Part shown: piece by piece, positions 1 to 9,037 of the stretch
How positions within the stretch are numbered: position 1 is the stretch's first letter
Layout: the number at the start of each line of letters is the position of its first letter
Assembly (NCBI RefSeq): GCF_004358445.1
Contig: NZ_CP037951.1
Coordinates: 1,909,501-1,973,500, forward strand
Direction of reading: 5' to 3'
DNA: 64,000 nt
Source of the DNA: Parashewanella tropica
GTDB taxonomy: Bacteria; Pseudomonadota; Gammaproteobacteria; Enterobacterales; Shewanellaceae
Made by a program: the position numbers and the translations under genes
The notes under the pieces: generated by a model
Database searches by the model: none
What the model was told of the DNA's origin: nothing
What the model saw: only the letters and a program-made list of their open reading frames with translations

Positions 1-436
1 TCCGTTTACCGCTCCTCGTGGTATTACTCCTGAACAACTTGAGGCAGATCCTGCTAACCAAGTATCAGATGCCTACGATATGGTTTTAAATGGTTGTGAG
101 CTAGGTGGTGGTTCAGTTCGTATCCACGATGCTAAGATGCAAGCGGCAGTGTTCCGTATTCTTGGTATTTCTGATGAAGAAGCGGAAGAGAAGTTTGGCT
201 TCCTACTTGAAGCACTTCGTTATGGTACACCACCTCATGCAGGTTTAGCATTTGGATTAGACCGTATCATTATGTTGATGACAGGTGCACAATCAATTCG
301 TGACGTAATGGCATTCCCGAAAACTACTACTGCGGCATGTCCATTAACTAATGCACCTAGTTTTGCTAACCCAGAGCAATTGAAAGACTTAGGTGTAACG
401 GTTGTTGCTAAAGAAGAAACAACTGAAGAAGCGTAA
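1..436 (+). CDS. aspS: Aspartyl-tRNA synthetase, C-terminal part (cut by window start)
   Basis: The frame is open from the first bases and reads PFTAPR, a hallmark of bacterial-type AspRS, then continues into class II motif 3 ([12 protein letters not shown], with the ATP-binding Arg) and IRDVMAFPK. Only about 145 C-terminal residues of the usual ~590 are present; the start lies outside the window. The enzyme charges tRNA-Asp in the cytoplasm. It is followed by a strong hairpin terminator and then yebC, a common gammaproteobacterial order (aspS-yebC-ruvCAB). The identification is secure because the C-terminal catalytic motifs are intact. Confidence 0.95.
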   Translation, partial: PFTAPRGITPEQLEADPANQVSDAYDMVLNGCELGGGSVRIHDAKMQAAVFRILGISDEEAEEKFGFLLEALRYGTPPHAGLAFGLDRIIMLMTGAQSIRDVMAFPKTTTAACPLTNAPSFANPEQLKDLGVTVVAKEETTEEA

Positions 437-465
437 TCGTTAAGCGCTGATCAAAACAAATTTTA

Positions 466-490
466 CCGAGGCTATATGCCTCGGTTTTTA
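466..490 (+). terminator. Rho-independent terminator after aspS
   Basis: A 7-bp stem CCGAGGC/GCCTCGG with a TATAT loop is followed by five T. It lies 30 bp after the aspS stop and ends just before the yebC ribosome binding site. Confidence 0.85.
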
Positions 491-510
491 TCTAAAGAGA
501 AGGAGGCAAC

Positions 511-1257
511 ATGGCTGGACACAGTAAATGGGCCAATATTCGACACAGAAAAGCCGCCCAAGACGCCAAACGTGGCAAAATTTTTACTAAGCTTATTCGT
601 GAACTAACTGTAGCGGCTCGTGAGGGTGGTTCTGACGCAGATTCAAATCCACGCCTACGCTCAGCTATGGATAAAGCGCTTGGTGCAAACATGACTCGTG
701 ACACCATGGAACGTGCCATTAAACGCGGAGCAGGTGAGCTAGAAGGTCAGCAACTAGAAGTCATCATTTACGAAGGTTATGGTCCGGGCGGTACAGCGGT
801 AATGGTTGAAACCATGACAGATAATCGTAACCGTACCGTTACTGGTGTACGCCATGCGTTCAATAAATCTGGCGGTAACTTAGGTACTGACGGTTCAGTT
901 TCATACCTGTTTACCAAGCAAGGTATTATTTCGTTTACTTCTGAAGTGAATGAAGATGCGTTGATGGAAGCTGCATTAGAAGCTGGCGCTGATGACGTTG
1001 TTACTCATGAAGATGGTTCTATTGATGTTATCACCGAGCCTTCAGAGTTTTATCGCATTGTTGAAGAAGTTAAAACCGCAGGTTTTGAGCCTGATCATGA
1101 TGAAGTAGCTTTAACAGCGTCTACTAAATCAGAGTTAGATGCAGACACAGCAGCGAAATTTATACGGTTGATTGATATGCTTGAAGAGCACGATGATGTG
1201 CAGGAAGTGTATCACAATGCTGAAATCTCAGATGAGATAATGGAACAGCTACATTAA
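511..1257 (+). CDS. yebC: YebC/PmpR-family protein
   Basis: The 248-residue protein starts [20 protein letters not shown], the nearly invariant start of the YebC/TACO1 family, and has full family length. Family members act as translation factors that relieve ribosome stalling, and some have been described as DNA-binding transcriptional regulators. A perfect AGGAGG at 501-506 fixes the ATG. The gene stands between aspS and ruvC as in E. coli. A structured 89-bp repeat begins 40 bp after the stop codon. The precise role in this organism is inferred from the family only. Confidence 0.95.
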   Translation: MAGHSKWANIRHRKAAQDAKRGKIFTKLIRELTVAAREGGSDADSNPRLRSAMDKALGANMTRDTMERAIKRGAGELEGQQLEVIIYEGYGPGGTAVMVETMTDNRNRTVTGVRHAFNKSGGNLGTDGSVSYLFTKQGIISFTSEVNEDALMEAALEAGADDVVTHEDGSIDVITEPSEFYRIVEEVKTAGFEPDHDEVALTASTKSELDADTAAKFIRLIDMLEEHDDVQEVYHNAEISDEIMEQLH

Positions 1258-1297
1258 AAACTTCTCCGTGTGTGAAATATTACTGTATCAAAAAGGA

Positions 1298-1386
1298 GCA
1301 ATAGAGTGAACGTCAACAGGAGCTTACATCCATGTACTGACGGCCGTGACGTCCTGTCACGGACAGTTTCCTTATCACTCTATTGC
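1298..1386 (+). repeat. Structured 89-bp dispersed repeat, copy 1
   Basis: The ends are a perfect 12-bp inverted repeat (GCAATAGAGTGA and TCACTCTATTGC). Inside are two stem-loops: TACA-TCCA-TGTA, and CCGTGAC-GTCCT-GTCACGG. An 89-bp homologous copy lies at 6508-6596 on the opposite strand. The element lies 40 bp downstream of yebC and before ruvC. It has no coding capacity. It could be a MITE, a REP-like element or a structured RNA in the 3' UTR. Confidence 0.85.
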
Positions 1387-1503
1387 ACCATCGGTATTCA
1401 TTGAATATTTTTTAAATTCACACCCGAGATAAATGTAGAGTTATATTTTTGGGAGCTATAAAAGGTTTTCATCATTGTTGGATAGTGAAAATTAAGGCGG
1501 GAT

Positions 1504-2025
1504 ATGCCAATTATATTAGGAGTCGATCCCGGCTCCCGAATTACTGGATACGGTGTTATCCAGATCCAAGGTAGGCAGCATCAATACATTGCCAGCGGTT
1601 GTATTCGTACCAGTGGTGATGATTTATCTATGAGACTCAAGCAAATCTTTGATGGTTTGCAAGAGATCATTCGTCAGTACAAACCTGATGAGTTTGCCAT
1701 TGAGCGCGTGTTTATGGCGAAAAATGCCGACTCTGCGCTAAAGCTTGGTCAAGCAAGAGGTGCCGCGATAGTAGCTGCTACAGCAGCAGACTTGTCAGTT
1801 GCTGAATATTCAGCAACTCAAATTAAAAGTGCTGTTGTAGGAACTGGGCGGGCTAAAAAAGAGCAAGTTCAGCATATGGTCCAGCATTTATTACAATTAC
1901 CGGCGGCGCCACAAGCCGATGCGGCAGATGCACTTGGCGTAGCTTTATGCCATTATCATACAATGCAAAGTTTGGTCGCTATGGCTGGTCAAGCAAAATC
2001 AAGAACATACGGAAGATATAAATGA
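1504..2025 (+). CDS. ruvC: Holliday junction resolvase RuvC
   Basis: A 173-residue nuclease that cuts Holliday junctions at the RuvAB-bound crossover during recombinational repair. The four acidic active-site residues are visible: Asp in [13 protein letters not shown], Glu in AIERVF, and two Asp in the segment [12 protein letters not shown]. Length matches the family. A purine-rich AAGGCGGG precedes the ATG. The stop overlaps the ruvA start (ATGA), so the two are translationally coupled. I see no CTGT-N8-ACAG LexA box in the 117 bp upstream, so SOS control is not evident here. Confidence 0.96.
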   Translation: MPIILGVDPGSRITGYGVIQIQGRQHQYIASGCIRTSGDDLSMRLKQIFDGLQEIIRQYKPDEFAIERVFMAKNADSALKLGQARGAAIVAATAADLSVAEYSATQIKSAVVGTGRAKKEQVQHMVQHLLQLPAAPQADAADALGVALCHYHTMQSLVAMAGQAKSRTYGRYK

Positions 2026-2639
2026 TAGGTAGAATTGCCGGAGTATTAATCGAAAAACAAGCACCAGAAATTTTAATTGATGTAAAAGGTGTCGGATACG
2101 AGCTTCAAGTGCCACTAACTTGTTTTTACGAATTACCAGAGCTGGAACAAACTGTCAGTTTATATACTCACTTTGTCGTTCGTGAAGATGCACAGCTACT
2201 TTACGGTTTTACTACCAAGCAAGAACGTGCATTATTTCGATTACTGATCAAAACCAATGGTGTTGGACCTAAACTGGCATTAACCATTCTGTCAGGTATG
2301 TCTGCTGCCGAATTTGTTGCTTGTGTTGAGCGTGATGATATTGCGACTTTAGTAAAACTTCCGGGTGTGGGTAAGAAAACCGCAGAGCGTTTGTTAGTAG
2401 AAATGCGAGATAAGCTTAAGAGTCTTATGGAAGCTTCTGCTGGTGGTGAGCGTGAATTCGTTCTGAAATCTGATTATACACCTAAGCCAGAAGAGAACGA
2501 TGCTGAAAAAGATGCGATTGCCGCATTGGTTGCCTTGGGTTACAAACCTACTCAAGCGAGTAAAGCCGTTTCTACTGTATTCCAAGAAGGCTTGGATTCA
2601 GAGTCATTAATCAAAGCTGCATTGAAGTCGATGCTTTAA
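2022..2639 (+). CDS. ruvA: Holliday junction branch migration protein RuvA
   Basis: A 205-residue protein starting [15 protein letters not shown], the standard RuvA N-terminal OB domain. Two helix-hairpin-helix motifs follow ([13 protein letters not shown] and [13 protein letters not shown], about residues 70-125). The C-terminal domain III (about residues 155-205) contacts RuvB. RuvA tetramers bind the four-way junction and load the RuvB hexamers. The gene overlaps ruvC by four bases and lies 18 bp before ruvB, forming a ruvCAB operon. Confidence 0.96.
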   Translation: MIGRIAGVLIEKQAPEILIDVKGVGYELQVPLTCFYELPELEQTVSLYTHFVVREDAQLLYGFTTKQERALFRLLIKTNGVGPKLALTILSGMSAAEFVACVERDDIATLVKLPGVGKKTAERLLVEMRDKLKSLMEASAGGEREFVLKSDYTPKPEENDAEKDAIAALVALGYKPTQASKAVSTVFQEGLDSESLIKAALKSML

Positions 2640-2657
2640 CCATTAAAGGACTGAAGA

Positions 2658-3668
2658 ATGATTGAAGCAGACCGATTGATAGAACCTAAGGGAAGCCCCC
2701 AAGAAGAAGCCATTGATCGCGCAATGCGTCCAAAACTGCTTGATGAATATACCGGACAAAAAGAAAGCTGTGAGCAGTTAAAAGTCTTTATTCAAGCTGC
2801 AAAAAAACGAAATGAGCCATTAGATCACATGTTGATTTATGGTCCACCGGGTCTAGGTAAAACTACGTTGGCAATGATTGTCGCCAATGAAATGGATGTA
2901 AACATCAAAACGACTTCAGGTCCTGTACTTGAAAAGGCAGGGGACTTAGCGGCATTGCTGACTAACCTTGAAGAAGGCGATGTGCTATTTATTGATGAAA
3001 TTCATCGTTTAAGCCCGGTGATTGAAGAAATTTTATATCCGGCGATGGAAGACTATCAGTTGGATATCATGATTGGTGAAGGACCTGCGGCACGTTCAAT
3101 TAAATTGGATTTACCGCCATTCACTTTAATTGGTGCAACCACGAGAGCGGGGGCGTTGACCTCACCACTGCGTGCACGTTTTGGTATTCCTCTTCGATTA
3201 GAGTTCTATAACAATCAAGACCTAGCTAAAATTGTTGCCCGATCAGCAAAAGTAATGAACTTAAGTATCGACGATGAAGGCTCATTAGAAATCGCTCTTC
3301 GTTCTCGTGGTACCCCTCGTATTGCCAACCGTTTACTGCGTCGCGTGCGAGATTATGCTGAAGTGAAACATGATGGTTCGGTATCCCAAGATATTGCAGC
3401 GCAAGCACTAGACTTACTCGATGTAGACAGTGAAGGCTTTGATTACATGGATCGCAAACTTTTATTTGCCATCATAGATAAGTTTTCAGGTGGTCCAGTT
3501 GGGTTAGATAACCTAGCCGCTGCGATTGGTGAAGAACGTGAAACCATTGAAGATGTATTAGAGCCATTTCTAATTCAACAAGGCTTTATCCAACGTACAC
3601 ATCGAGGTCGGATTGCTTCGCCAAGAGCTTACCATCATTTTAATATGGATTTACCAGAAAAAGATTAG
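2658..3668 (+). CDS. ruvB: Holliday junction helicase RuvB
   Basis: A 336-residue AAA+ motor. Walker [10 protein letters not shown] (about residue 62), Walker [10 protein letters not shown], sensor 1 GATTRAG and sensor 2/arginine segment [12 protein letters not shown] are all visible. A winged-helix C-terminus ends with RTHRGRIA. It drives ATP-dependent branch migration with RuvA, and RuvC resolves the product. This is the last gene of the ruvCAB operon and is followed directly by a terminator. Confidence 0.97.
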   Translation: MIEADRLIEPKGSPQEEAIDRAMRPKLLDEYTGQKESCEQLKVFIQAAKKRNEPLDHMLIYGPPGLGKTTLAMIVANEMDVNIKTTSGPVLEKAGDLAALLTNLEEGDVLFIDEIHRLSPVIEEILYPAMEDYQLDIMIGEGPAARSIKLDLPPFTLIGATTRAGALTSPLRARFGIPLRLEFYNNQDLAKIVARSAKVMNLSIDDEGSLEIALRSRGTPRIANRLLRRVRDYAEVKHDGSVSQDIAAQALDLLDVDSEGFDYMDRKLLFAIIDKFSGGPVGLDNLAAAIGEERETIEDVLEPFLIQQGFIQRTHRGRIASPRAYHHFNMDLPEKD

Positions 3669-3676
3669 TGATTTAA

Positions 3677-3699
3677 AAAGCCCGAATATTTCGGGCTTT
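3677..3699 (+). terminator. Terminator after ruvB, probably bidirectional
   Basis: The hairpin is AAAGCCCGA-ATATT-TCGGGCTTT. The A-run on one side and T-run on the other let it serve both ruvB (plus) and gloA (minus), which converge here. Confidence 0.8.
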
Positions 3700-3714
3700 C
3701 ATATAACTGAGCCC

Positions 3715-4125
3715 TTACCCCAACCCAGCCGTTGCAGATTTCATCTGAATCAATTCGATTTTATAACCATCAGGATCTTCAACAAAAGCGATTTCGGTGG
3801 TGCCGCCTGCTACAGGTCCAGGCTCACGTGTGATTTTGCCACCAGCTTCAGCAATTTTCTCACATTGAGCGTATATATCGTCAGCACCAATGGCTAAATG
3901 ACCGAAGCCAGTGCCCAAATCGTAGTTGTTCGTGCCCCAGTTATAAGTCAACTCCACAACAGCATGCCCTTGTGATTCTTCACCATAGCCAACAAATGCT
4001 AGGGTATATTCATATTCAGAGTTTTCTGACTTTCTAAGGAGTTTCATACCCATAACACGAGTATAAAAATCAATACTCGCATCTAAATTCCCCACACGGA
4101 TCATTGTATGTAATAACTGGCTCAT
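3715..4125 (-). CDS. gloA: Lactoylglutathione lyase (glyoxalase I)
   Basis: Converts the methylglyoxal-glutathione hemithioacetal to S-lactoylglutathione in the cytoplasm. The protein is 136 residues from [11 protein letters not shown], matching E. coli GloA in length and start; an in-frame codon four residues upstream is less likely. Metal ligands are visible: His in LLHTMIRV, Glu in [10 protein letters not shown], His in FGHLAIG, and Glu in DGYKIELIQ. It is a compact two-module VOC fold. It is transcribed convergently to ruvB and has no obvious operon partner; the next VOC gene lies 72 bp upstream on the same strand. Confidence 0.93.
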   Translation of the reverse strand: MSQLLHTMIRVGNLDASIDFYTRVMGMKLLRKSENSEYEYTLAFVGYGEESQGHAVVELTYNWGTNNYDLGTGFGHLAIGADDIYAQCEKIAEAGGKITREPGPVAGGTTEIAFVEDPDGYKIELIQMKSATAGLG

Positions 4126-4197
4126 AACACGTTCCAAAATAATTATTTATGTAAGTTTATGATAACAATCAATTGTTTCAATACCAATATCGGGGGA

Positions 4198-4698
4198 TTA
4201 ATTGTTATAAGCACCACTTGAGTATGTGAGTTCATAACTGTGACTATAGATCTCTAAAATATTGCCAAACGGATCTTCCATATAAATCATTCTAAAAGGC
4301 TTTTCACCAGGATAATAATATCTAGGTTCTTTCATTCTTCTTTTTCCGCCAGCAGCAACAATTTTATCAGCAAGGCCTTCAACGTCTGGATCTTGAACGC
4401 AAAAATGAAATATCCCTGTTTTCCAGTATTCAAAATTGTCTTCGGGATTTTTTTGGTTTTCAAACTCAAATATTTCAACTCCAATTTTGTCGCCAGTTGA
4501 GAGGTGCGCGATTTTAAACTTATTCCATCCAGCACCAAAAACATCTGTGCACATTTCACCGATCGCACTTTTATCTTCAGTGATTTCAGTTGGCTCCATA
4601 ATGAGATACCAGCCGAGGACTTCGGTATAAAATTTAACTGCTGCTTCAACATCAGGTACTGAGATTCCAATATGGGAAAAGGTTCTAGGATAAGCCAT
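4198..4698 (-). CDS. VOC-family (glyoxalase/dioxygenase superfamily) protein
   Basis: A 166-residue protein with two paired beta-alpha-beta modules. The first begins FSHIGISVPDVEAAVKFYTE and the second contains FHFCVQDPDVEGLADKI. A C-terminal EDPFGNILEIY carries the typical last metal-ligand Glu, and the His in FSHIG and FHF are plausible ligands. The substrate cannot be told from sequence; it could be a lyase, a dioxygenase or a resistance protein. It lies divergent from a LysR-type regulator with 103 bp between the starts, the usual arrangement for a regulator and its single target. A GAGAG ribosome binding site precedes the ATG. Confidence 0.75.
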   Translation of the reverse strand: MAYPRTFSHIGISVPDVEAAVKFYTEVLGWYLIMEPTEITEDKSAIGEMCTDVFGAGWNKFKIAHLSTGDKIGVEIFEFENQKNPEDNFEYWKTGIFHFCVQDPDVEGLADKIVAAGGKRRMKEPRYYYPGEKPFRMIYMEDPFGNILEIYSHSYELTYSSGAYNN

Positions 4699-4731
4699 TG
4701 TTTAACTCTCTTTACAGTGAATGAGGTCAAA

Positions 4732-4799
4732 TCATAATTTTATTTATGAAGAAATATAAATTATGATTAATTAAGAATTCCATAAATTATTGTTATGAA
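4732..4799. promoter_or_regulatory. Candidate LysR-type operator/promoter region between VOC gene and lysR gene
   Basis: The shared intergenic region holds a perfect 9-bp inverted repeat, TCATAATTT (4732-4740) and AAATTATGA (4758-4766). A shorter repeat CATAA-N7-TTATG sits next to the regulator start. LysR-family proteins bind such interrupted dyads in AT-rich DNA (T-N11-A type). Assignment of this site to the adjacent regulator is inference. Confidence 0.5.
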
Positions 4800-4801
4800 T
4801 A

Positions 4802-5698
4802 ATGCTCAATCCAGTTTGGCTCAAAACTTATAAAACACTTATTGATATTGGTAGTTTTACAAAAACAGCTGAAAAACTGTTTATGACGCAACCAGGTGTT
4901 TCTCAACATATTCAAAAACTAGAAGAAATGTGTGGCTATGCATTGATAAAGCGAAAAAAGAGGAGTTTTGAAATAACAGAGCAAGGCAAGTTGGTCTATC
5001 AGTATGCGATCGAAACAGATCAGAATGAGAGAAATTTATTAAATAAACTAAGTTTCGATGAACCGTATTCGGGGGAATATAGCATTGCTTGCTCCGGTGC
5101 TTTTGCACTTCTTTTATTTCCACACTTAGTTGAGTTGCAAAAACGTCATCCATTGTTGACTCCAAGCGTAGAAGTTGCACCCAATAACAAAATTTTTGAA
5201 TTTATTGCTACGGGTAATGCAGATTTTGGTCTTGTAACTCAACAGCCTAATTCCGTCTATTTTGAATACGAAACCATTGGACAAGAACAATTGTGTTTGT
5301 TTGTTCCAGCTTTCACTTCTGAAAAAGTTAGTGTTGAGGTTTTGATGGATTTAGGATTTGTTGCTCATCCTGATGCTGCACACTATTTAAAGTATTTTAT
5401 GGCTGAATGTGGAAACGAGAAATTGTTGAAAATGAGTCTTGAAGATTTCCCTAAGTCTGGATACATAAATCAACTTACTCAAATACTCACACCAGTAGCA
5501 AATGGGCTAGGCTTTACTGTGCTGCCTAAAACAGTGCAAAACAGCTGTTTGGATGTAGACAAGTTGAAAATATGGGAAATGAATAAACCAGTGTATGAAA
5601 CAGTTTATTTAGTTAAAAAGAAAGATTACGAGTTGCCAGAGCGCTGTAATACGATTATCGAGCTAATTAAAAGTTTGAAGTGCTTAAAAGGAAGTTAA
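4802..5698 (+). CDS. LysR-family transcriptional regulator
   Basis: The 298-residue protein has an N-terminal winged helix-turn-helix (about residues 5-60: FTKTAEKLFMTQPGVSQHIQ KLE pattern). A periplasmic-binding-protein-like effector domain follows (about residues 90-295). The helix-turn-helix matches LysR-type regulators closely. It is divergent from the VOC gene at 4198-4698 and so probably controls it. The effector is unknown. The ATG is placed so that the helix-turn-helix starts at its usual distance from the N-terminus. A short hairpin terminator follows the stop. Confidence 0.85.
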   Translation: MLNPVWLKTYKTLIDIGSFTKTAEKLFMTQPGVSQHIQKLEEMCGYALIKRKKRSFEITEQGKLVYQYAIETDQNERNLLNKLSFDEPYSGEYSIACSGAFALLLFPHLVELQKRHPLLTPSVEVAPNNKIFEFIATGNADFGLVTQQPNSVYFEYETIGQEQLCLFVPAFTSEKVSVEVLMDLGFVAHPDAAHYLKYFMAECGNEKLLKMSLEDFPKSGYINQLTQILTPVANGLGFTVLPKTVQNSCLDVDKLKIWEMNKPVYETVYLVKKKDYELPERCNTIIELIKSLKCLKGS

Positions 5699-5699
5699 A

Positions 5700-5724
5700 A
5701 AGACGATTATTTATTAGTCGTCTT
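5700..5724 (+). terminator. Hairpin after the LysR-type gene
   Basis: AAGACGA and TCGTCTT form a 7-bp stem immediately after the lysR-type stop codon. The T-run is short, so strength is uncertain. It also lies just downstream of the convergent nth-like gene. Confidence 0.5.
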
Positions 5725-5744
5725 CTTAACGTTGAGAAGATTAT

Positions 5745-6434
5745 TTATTTCTTCTTTTTTGACTGCTGTTTCAGCACTTCATTAATAAAGCTTTTACGTC
5801 CATATTCTCGAGTGATCACGCATTTATCGAGAGAAAAGCCACGAGCTGGACTGTATTCTCTAGCGTAGTAAATGATTTGAAGGTGTAAGTCATTCCATCT
5901 TTCTCTCGGGAATAATCGCTTCGCATCTTTTTCTGTTTGCTCAACGCTTTTACCGTTAGATAAGCCCCAACGATACATTAGGCGGTGAATGTGGGTATCT
6001 ACAGGGAAAGCAGGTATTCCAAAGGCTTGAGACATAACAACTGACGCTGTTTTGTGTCCTACTGCTGGCATGGCTTCTAACGCTGCAAAATCAGCTGGAA
6101 CTTCACCATTGTGTTGTTTGATTATCATATCCGAAAGGTGCCAGATACCTTTTGACTTCATAGGTGATAAACCACATGGTTTGATGATTTCTTTTATTTC
6201 ATCAATGGTCATCAACACCATGTCATACGGGTTATCAGCACGAGCAAATAGCTTAGGCGTGATTTGGTTTACACGTTCATCGGTACACTGAGCTGAAAGT
6301 AATACCGCAACTAGAAGTGTGTAGGGATCTTTATGATCCAACGGAATTGGCACTTCAGGGTAAAGCTCATCAAGAATTTTAATTATTGCTTCGACTTTTT
6401 CTTTTTTTGAAATGGGCTTACTGGTATCAGTCAT
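5745..6434 (-). CDS. Endonuclease III-like DNA glycosylase without the iron-sulfur motif
   Basis: The 229-residue HhH-GPD protein has the helix-hairpin-helix and catalytic Lys in MPAVGHKTASVV and the catalytic Asp in FPVDTHIHRL. This supports N-glycosylase/AP-lyase activity on oxidised pyrimidines. The nth gene stands next to the rsx operon in E. coli and here. However, the C-terminus reads ARGFSLDKCVITREYGRKS and holds a single Cys, so the C-X6-C-X2-C-X5-C ligands of the [4Fe-4S] cluster are absent. The end is Lys-rich (QQSKKKK). It may be a cluster-less Nth paralogue rather than canonical Nth. The gene is separated from rsxE by 212 bp holding repeat copy 2. Confidence 0.85.
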   Translation of the reverse strand: MTDTSKPISKKEKVEAIIKILDELYPEVPIPLDHKDPYTLLVAVLLSAQCTDERVNQITPKLFARADNPYDMVLMTIDEIKEIIKPCGLSPMKSKGIWHLSDMIIKQHNGEVPADFAALEAMPAVGHKTASVVMSQAFGIPAFPVDTHIHRLMYRWGLSNGKSVEQTEKDAKRLFPRERWNDLHLQIIYYAREYSPARGFSLDKCVITREYGRKSFINEVLKQQSKKKK

Positions 6435-6507
6435 TTAAAAGCCTCTTCCTTGTTATTGTATTCAATATGAAAGTTTGTAAACGTTAGGTGCATAAGTAAG
6501 AGGTTGA

Positions 6508-6596
6508 GCAATAGAGTGATAAGACAACCGTCCGTGACAGGACGTCACGGTCGTCAGCACAAGGATGTGCGTTTCAGTTGTCGTTCACTCTATTGT
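6508..6596 (-). repeat. Structured 89-bp dispersed repeat, copy 2
   Basis: Reverse-complement homologue of the element at 1298-1386, with the same length and order of parts. On the minus strand it reads ACAATAGAGTGA ... TCACTCTATTGC with internal stems GCACA-TCCT-TGTGC and CCGTGAC-GTCCT-GTCACGG. An extra inner pairing GACAAC/GTTGTC extends the outer stem. It lies 50 bp after the rsxE stop, in the same orientation relative to rsxE as copy 1 has to yebC. Confidence 0.85.
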
Positions 6597-6646
6597 TCTT
6601 CATCAATATTCCAAACGAGTTCAATCAATAAATTATTTTTTGCAAG

Positions 6647-7342
6647 TTAACCCACTTTGGTAATACGAGCACGAGTAATTTCAGTTTGAACAGGTGCAGG
6701 CTTTCTTTCTTCAAGTTTTTTGTCGATTACGTTTTTAGCAGCAATCATCAAACCCATTCCTATAAATGCGCCAGGTGGAAGCATTGCTAATAAAAATGAG
6801 GTATCAACCTTCCATAAATGAATCGTTAGATTAGCAGCCCAAGGGCCAAGTAATTGATCTGCTCCACTAAATAGAGTACCTTGGCTTAGAATTTCACGAC
6901 CAGCACCGAGCACTATTAGCACGAGTGCGAAGCCTACACCCATCATTAGACCATCATAAGCCGAAGCCCAAACATTATTTCTGGAAGCAAAGGCCTCAGC
7001 TCGACCTATAATCACGCAATTCGTCACAATAAGAGGTAAGAAGATACCTAAGGACAAATAAAGCTCATAGGCGTAAGCATTAATAAGTAGCTGAACCGTA
7101 GTCACCAAAGCTGCAATGATCATCACAAACACAGGAATTCGAATTTCTTTAGGCACATAGTCGCGCACTAACGACACCAAGACGTTAGAACCGATCAGTA
7201 CTACCATAGTCGCTAAACCAAGACCTAAAGCATTGGTAACAGTGGCTGTTACCGCAAGCAGAGGACACAAGCCGAGTAATTGAACTAAGCCAGGGTTGTT
7301 TTTCCATAATCCCTGAATCGTAATGTCTTTATAATTAGTCAT
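6647..7342 (-). CDS. rsxE: Rsx/Rnf electron transport complex subunit E
   Basis: The 231-residue membrane subunit starts [20 protein letters not shown] and carries about six hydrophobic helices with the family pattern [21 protein letters not shown]. RsxE pairs with RsxA in the membrane core of the six-subunit ion-coupled NADH:ferredoxin-type oxidoreductase. In E. coli this complex also keeps SoxR reduced. The start used gives the standard RnfE N-terminus; an in-frame extension 14 residues upstream would run further into rsxG. The gene overlaps the rsxG end by 8 bp. It is the last gene of the rsx operon. Confidence 0.93.
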   Translation of the reverse strand: MTNYKDITIQGLWKNNPGLVQLLGLCPLLAVTATVTNALGLGLATMVVLIGSNVLVSLVRDYVPKEIRIPVFVMIIAALVTTVQLLINAYAYELYLSLGIFLPLIVTNCVIIGRAEAFASRNNVWASAYDGLMMGVGFALVLIVLGAGREILSQGTLFSGADQLLGPWAANLTIHLWKVDTSFLLAMLPPGAFIGMGLMIAAKNVIDKKLEERKPAPVQTEITRARITKVG

Positions 7343-7973
7343 TTTGTTCCTCACATGAGCGAGTTTGACGCTGGATATCATCAAAATGAGAGCTGATATA
7401 AGTTAAAGCTTTATGGACGGCTTTTACGTAAGCGCGTGGAGTAATAGTGGCCCCTGTAAATTGATCGAAGTCACCACCGTCTTTTTTCACTTTCCACTTG
7501 CTAGCACTTGGTTTTGTTAGCGTTTTGCTCGTAAATTCGTGAACCCAATCCGACTTAGTGAGTTCTATTTTATCGCCTAATCCAGGAGTTTCATTGTGCT
7601 CTAGGGTTCGCACTCCTAATATTTCACCTGCTTTAGTCACAGATAAAATCAGCTTTATTTTGCCGTTGTAACCGTCTGGCGCATAAGTTTCCATTGCAAT
7701 GGCGGTTGCATGTTGATCCTTTGTCGCAACAAAGGCAGCAACAGGTGTATCTGTATTGAGCTCATTGGGAGCATAAATCAAGCGGCAGCTTTGTACTAAG
7801 TTATTATCATGAATATCGTTTGGAATGATATCAGTTAAGATCTTAAGACGCTGAGCTTGCTTCTGAGCATGTATTTTATCGGCGGTAAACTTATCGACAA
7901 AAGCGACTAACCCCGTACATAGCATGGCAAAAAGCGCGAGGATAAGACCATTTCTTACAATACTTTTATTCAT
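7335..7973 (-). CDS. rsxG: Rsx/Rnf electron transport complex subunit G
   Basis: The 212-residue protein has one N-terminal transmembrane anchor (about residues 8-27) and an extracytoplasmic FMN-binding domain. The covalent FMN attachment motif is visible as [10 protein letters not shown] (about residue 175), where the second Thr carries the flavin. [12 protein letters not shown] is also diagnostic. It passes electrons within the Rsx complex on the periplasmic side. It sits between rsxD (15 bp) and rsxE (overlapping). Confidence 0.94.
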   Translation of the reverse strand: MNKSIVRNGLILALFAMLCTGLVAFVDKFTADKIHAQKQAQRLKILTDIIPNDIHDNNLVQSCRLIYAPNELNTDTPVAAFVATKDQHATAIAMETYAPDGYNGKIKLILSVTKAGEILGVRTLEHNETPGLGDKIELTKSDWVHEFTSKTLTKPSASKWKVKKDGGDFDQFTGATITPRAYVKAVHKALTYISSHFDDIQRQTRSCEEQND

Positions 7974-7988
7974 TAATGGTTCCTTGGC

Positions 7989-9035
7989 TTAACTTGTTCG
8001 ATGACCATAACTACGCGGTCTGACATAGTAGTCGATAAACGGGGCTGTCATGTTGGCGAGTAATACTGCAAAGGCAAATGCGTCTGGATAACCACCAAAA
8101 GTACGAATTACATAAACCAAAATGCCAATCATCGCACCAAAGATCAGTCGGCCTTTAGGGCTGGTGGCTGCGGTAACAGGATCTGTGGCAATAAAGAATG
8201 CCGCTAACATTGTGGCGCCAGTGAACAGTTGGTTAATCGGCGAGATATGCGTATCTGGGTGTAATAAAAAGCCAGCACTTGTACAAATAAACAGGGCGGC
8301 AAGTACGCCTGTGCTTATGTGCCAGCGGATCACTTTCAGTTTTAGCATGACTAAGCCACCTAAAAGATAGCCGACATTTATCCAAAACCAACCCGTGGCG
8401 ATGCTTCCTGTAAATGCAGGTTGCTTCATTATTTCAGAAGTGATGTGCTCAAGTGAGTAACCTGTTTTCAGACTATCTAATGGCGTAGCCATCGTCGTTC
8501 CGTCAATGGCCTGTTTCCAGTAATCGGTAGCATAATGGCTTAAACCGAAAATGGCATTGAAAGCATCAGTAAAAGTAGGAGAGTGAGCAGCCACACTTAA
8601 CGGTGCATTCCAGTTGGTCATTTGAACAGGAAATGAGATCAAGAGTAATACATAACCCGCCATTGCAGGATTAAAGATATTATTTCCTAATCCACCATAG
8701 AGATGTTTTACAAATATGATGGCAAACAATACGCCGATAACAATTATCCACCATGGTGCCATGGCTGGTATGGCAACAGCCAAAAGAACGGCAGTAACTA
8801 CGGCACTATAATCAGAAAGAGCAAAGGTGATACTTTTATTGCGGAGTTTCATAACTCCAGCTTCAGCTGCAATTGCCACAGTTAAGGCTAAAAGAACTTG
8901 AATTAAGCTTCCCCAACCGAAAAAGTAGAGCTGTGCTGCAAAACCTGGAAGCATGCACAGAAGAACGCGCTGCATAACCTTACTGGTTTGCAACTGGGTA
9001 TTAATATGGGGCGATGAGGCGCTTTTAAATGCCAT
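7989..9035 (-). CDS. rsxD: Rsx/Rnf electron transport complex subunit D
   Basis: The 348-residue NqrB/RnfD-family membrane protein has multiple hydrophobic helices. The covalent-FMN segment is [15 protein letters not shown] (about residue 180), and [15 protein letters not shown] is a typical family stretch. It forms part of the membrane flavoprotein core that couples electron flow to ion movement. The gene lies 2 bp downstream of rsxC and 15 bp before rsxG. Confidence 0.94.
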   Translation of the reverse strand: MAFKSASSPHINTQLQTSKVMQRVLLCMLPGFAAQLYFFGWGSLIQVLLALTVAIAAEAGVMKLRNKSITFALSDYSAVVTAVLLAVAIPAMAPWWIIVIGVLFAIIFVKHLYGGLGNNIFNPAMAGYVLLLISFPVQMTNWNAPLSVAAHSPTFTDAFNAIFGLSHYATDYWKQAIDGTTMATPLDSLKTGYSLEHITSEIMKQPAFTGSIATGWFWINVGYLLGGLVMLKLKVIRWHISTGVLAALFICTSAGFLLHPDTHISPINQLFTGATMLAAFFIATDPVTAATSPKGRLIFGAMIGILVYVIRTFGGYPDAFAFAVLLANMTAPFIDYYVRPRSYGHRTS

Positions 9036-9037
9036 AG

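Noticed and set aside
1387..1503. SOS (LexA) control of ruvC
   Set aside because: I looked for CTGT-N8-ACAG in the gap before ruvC and found none; I do not claim SOS regulation.
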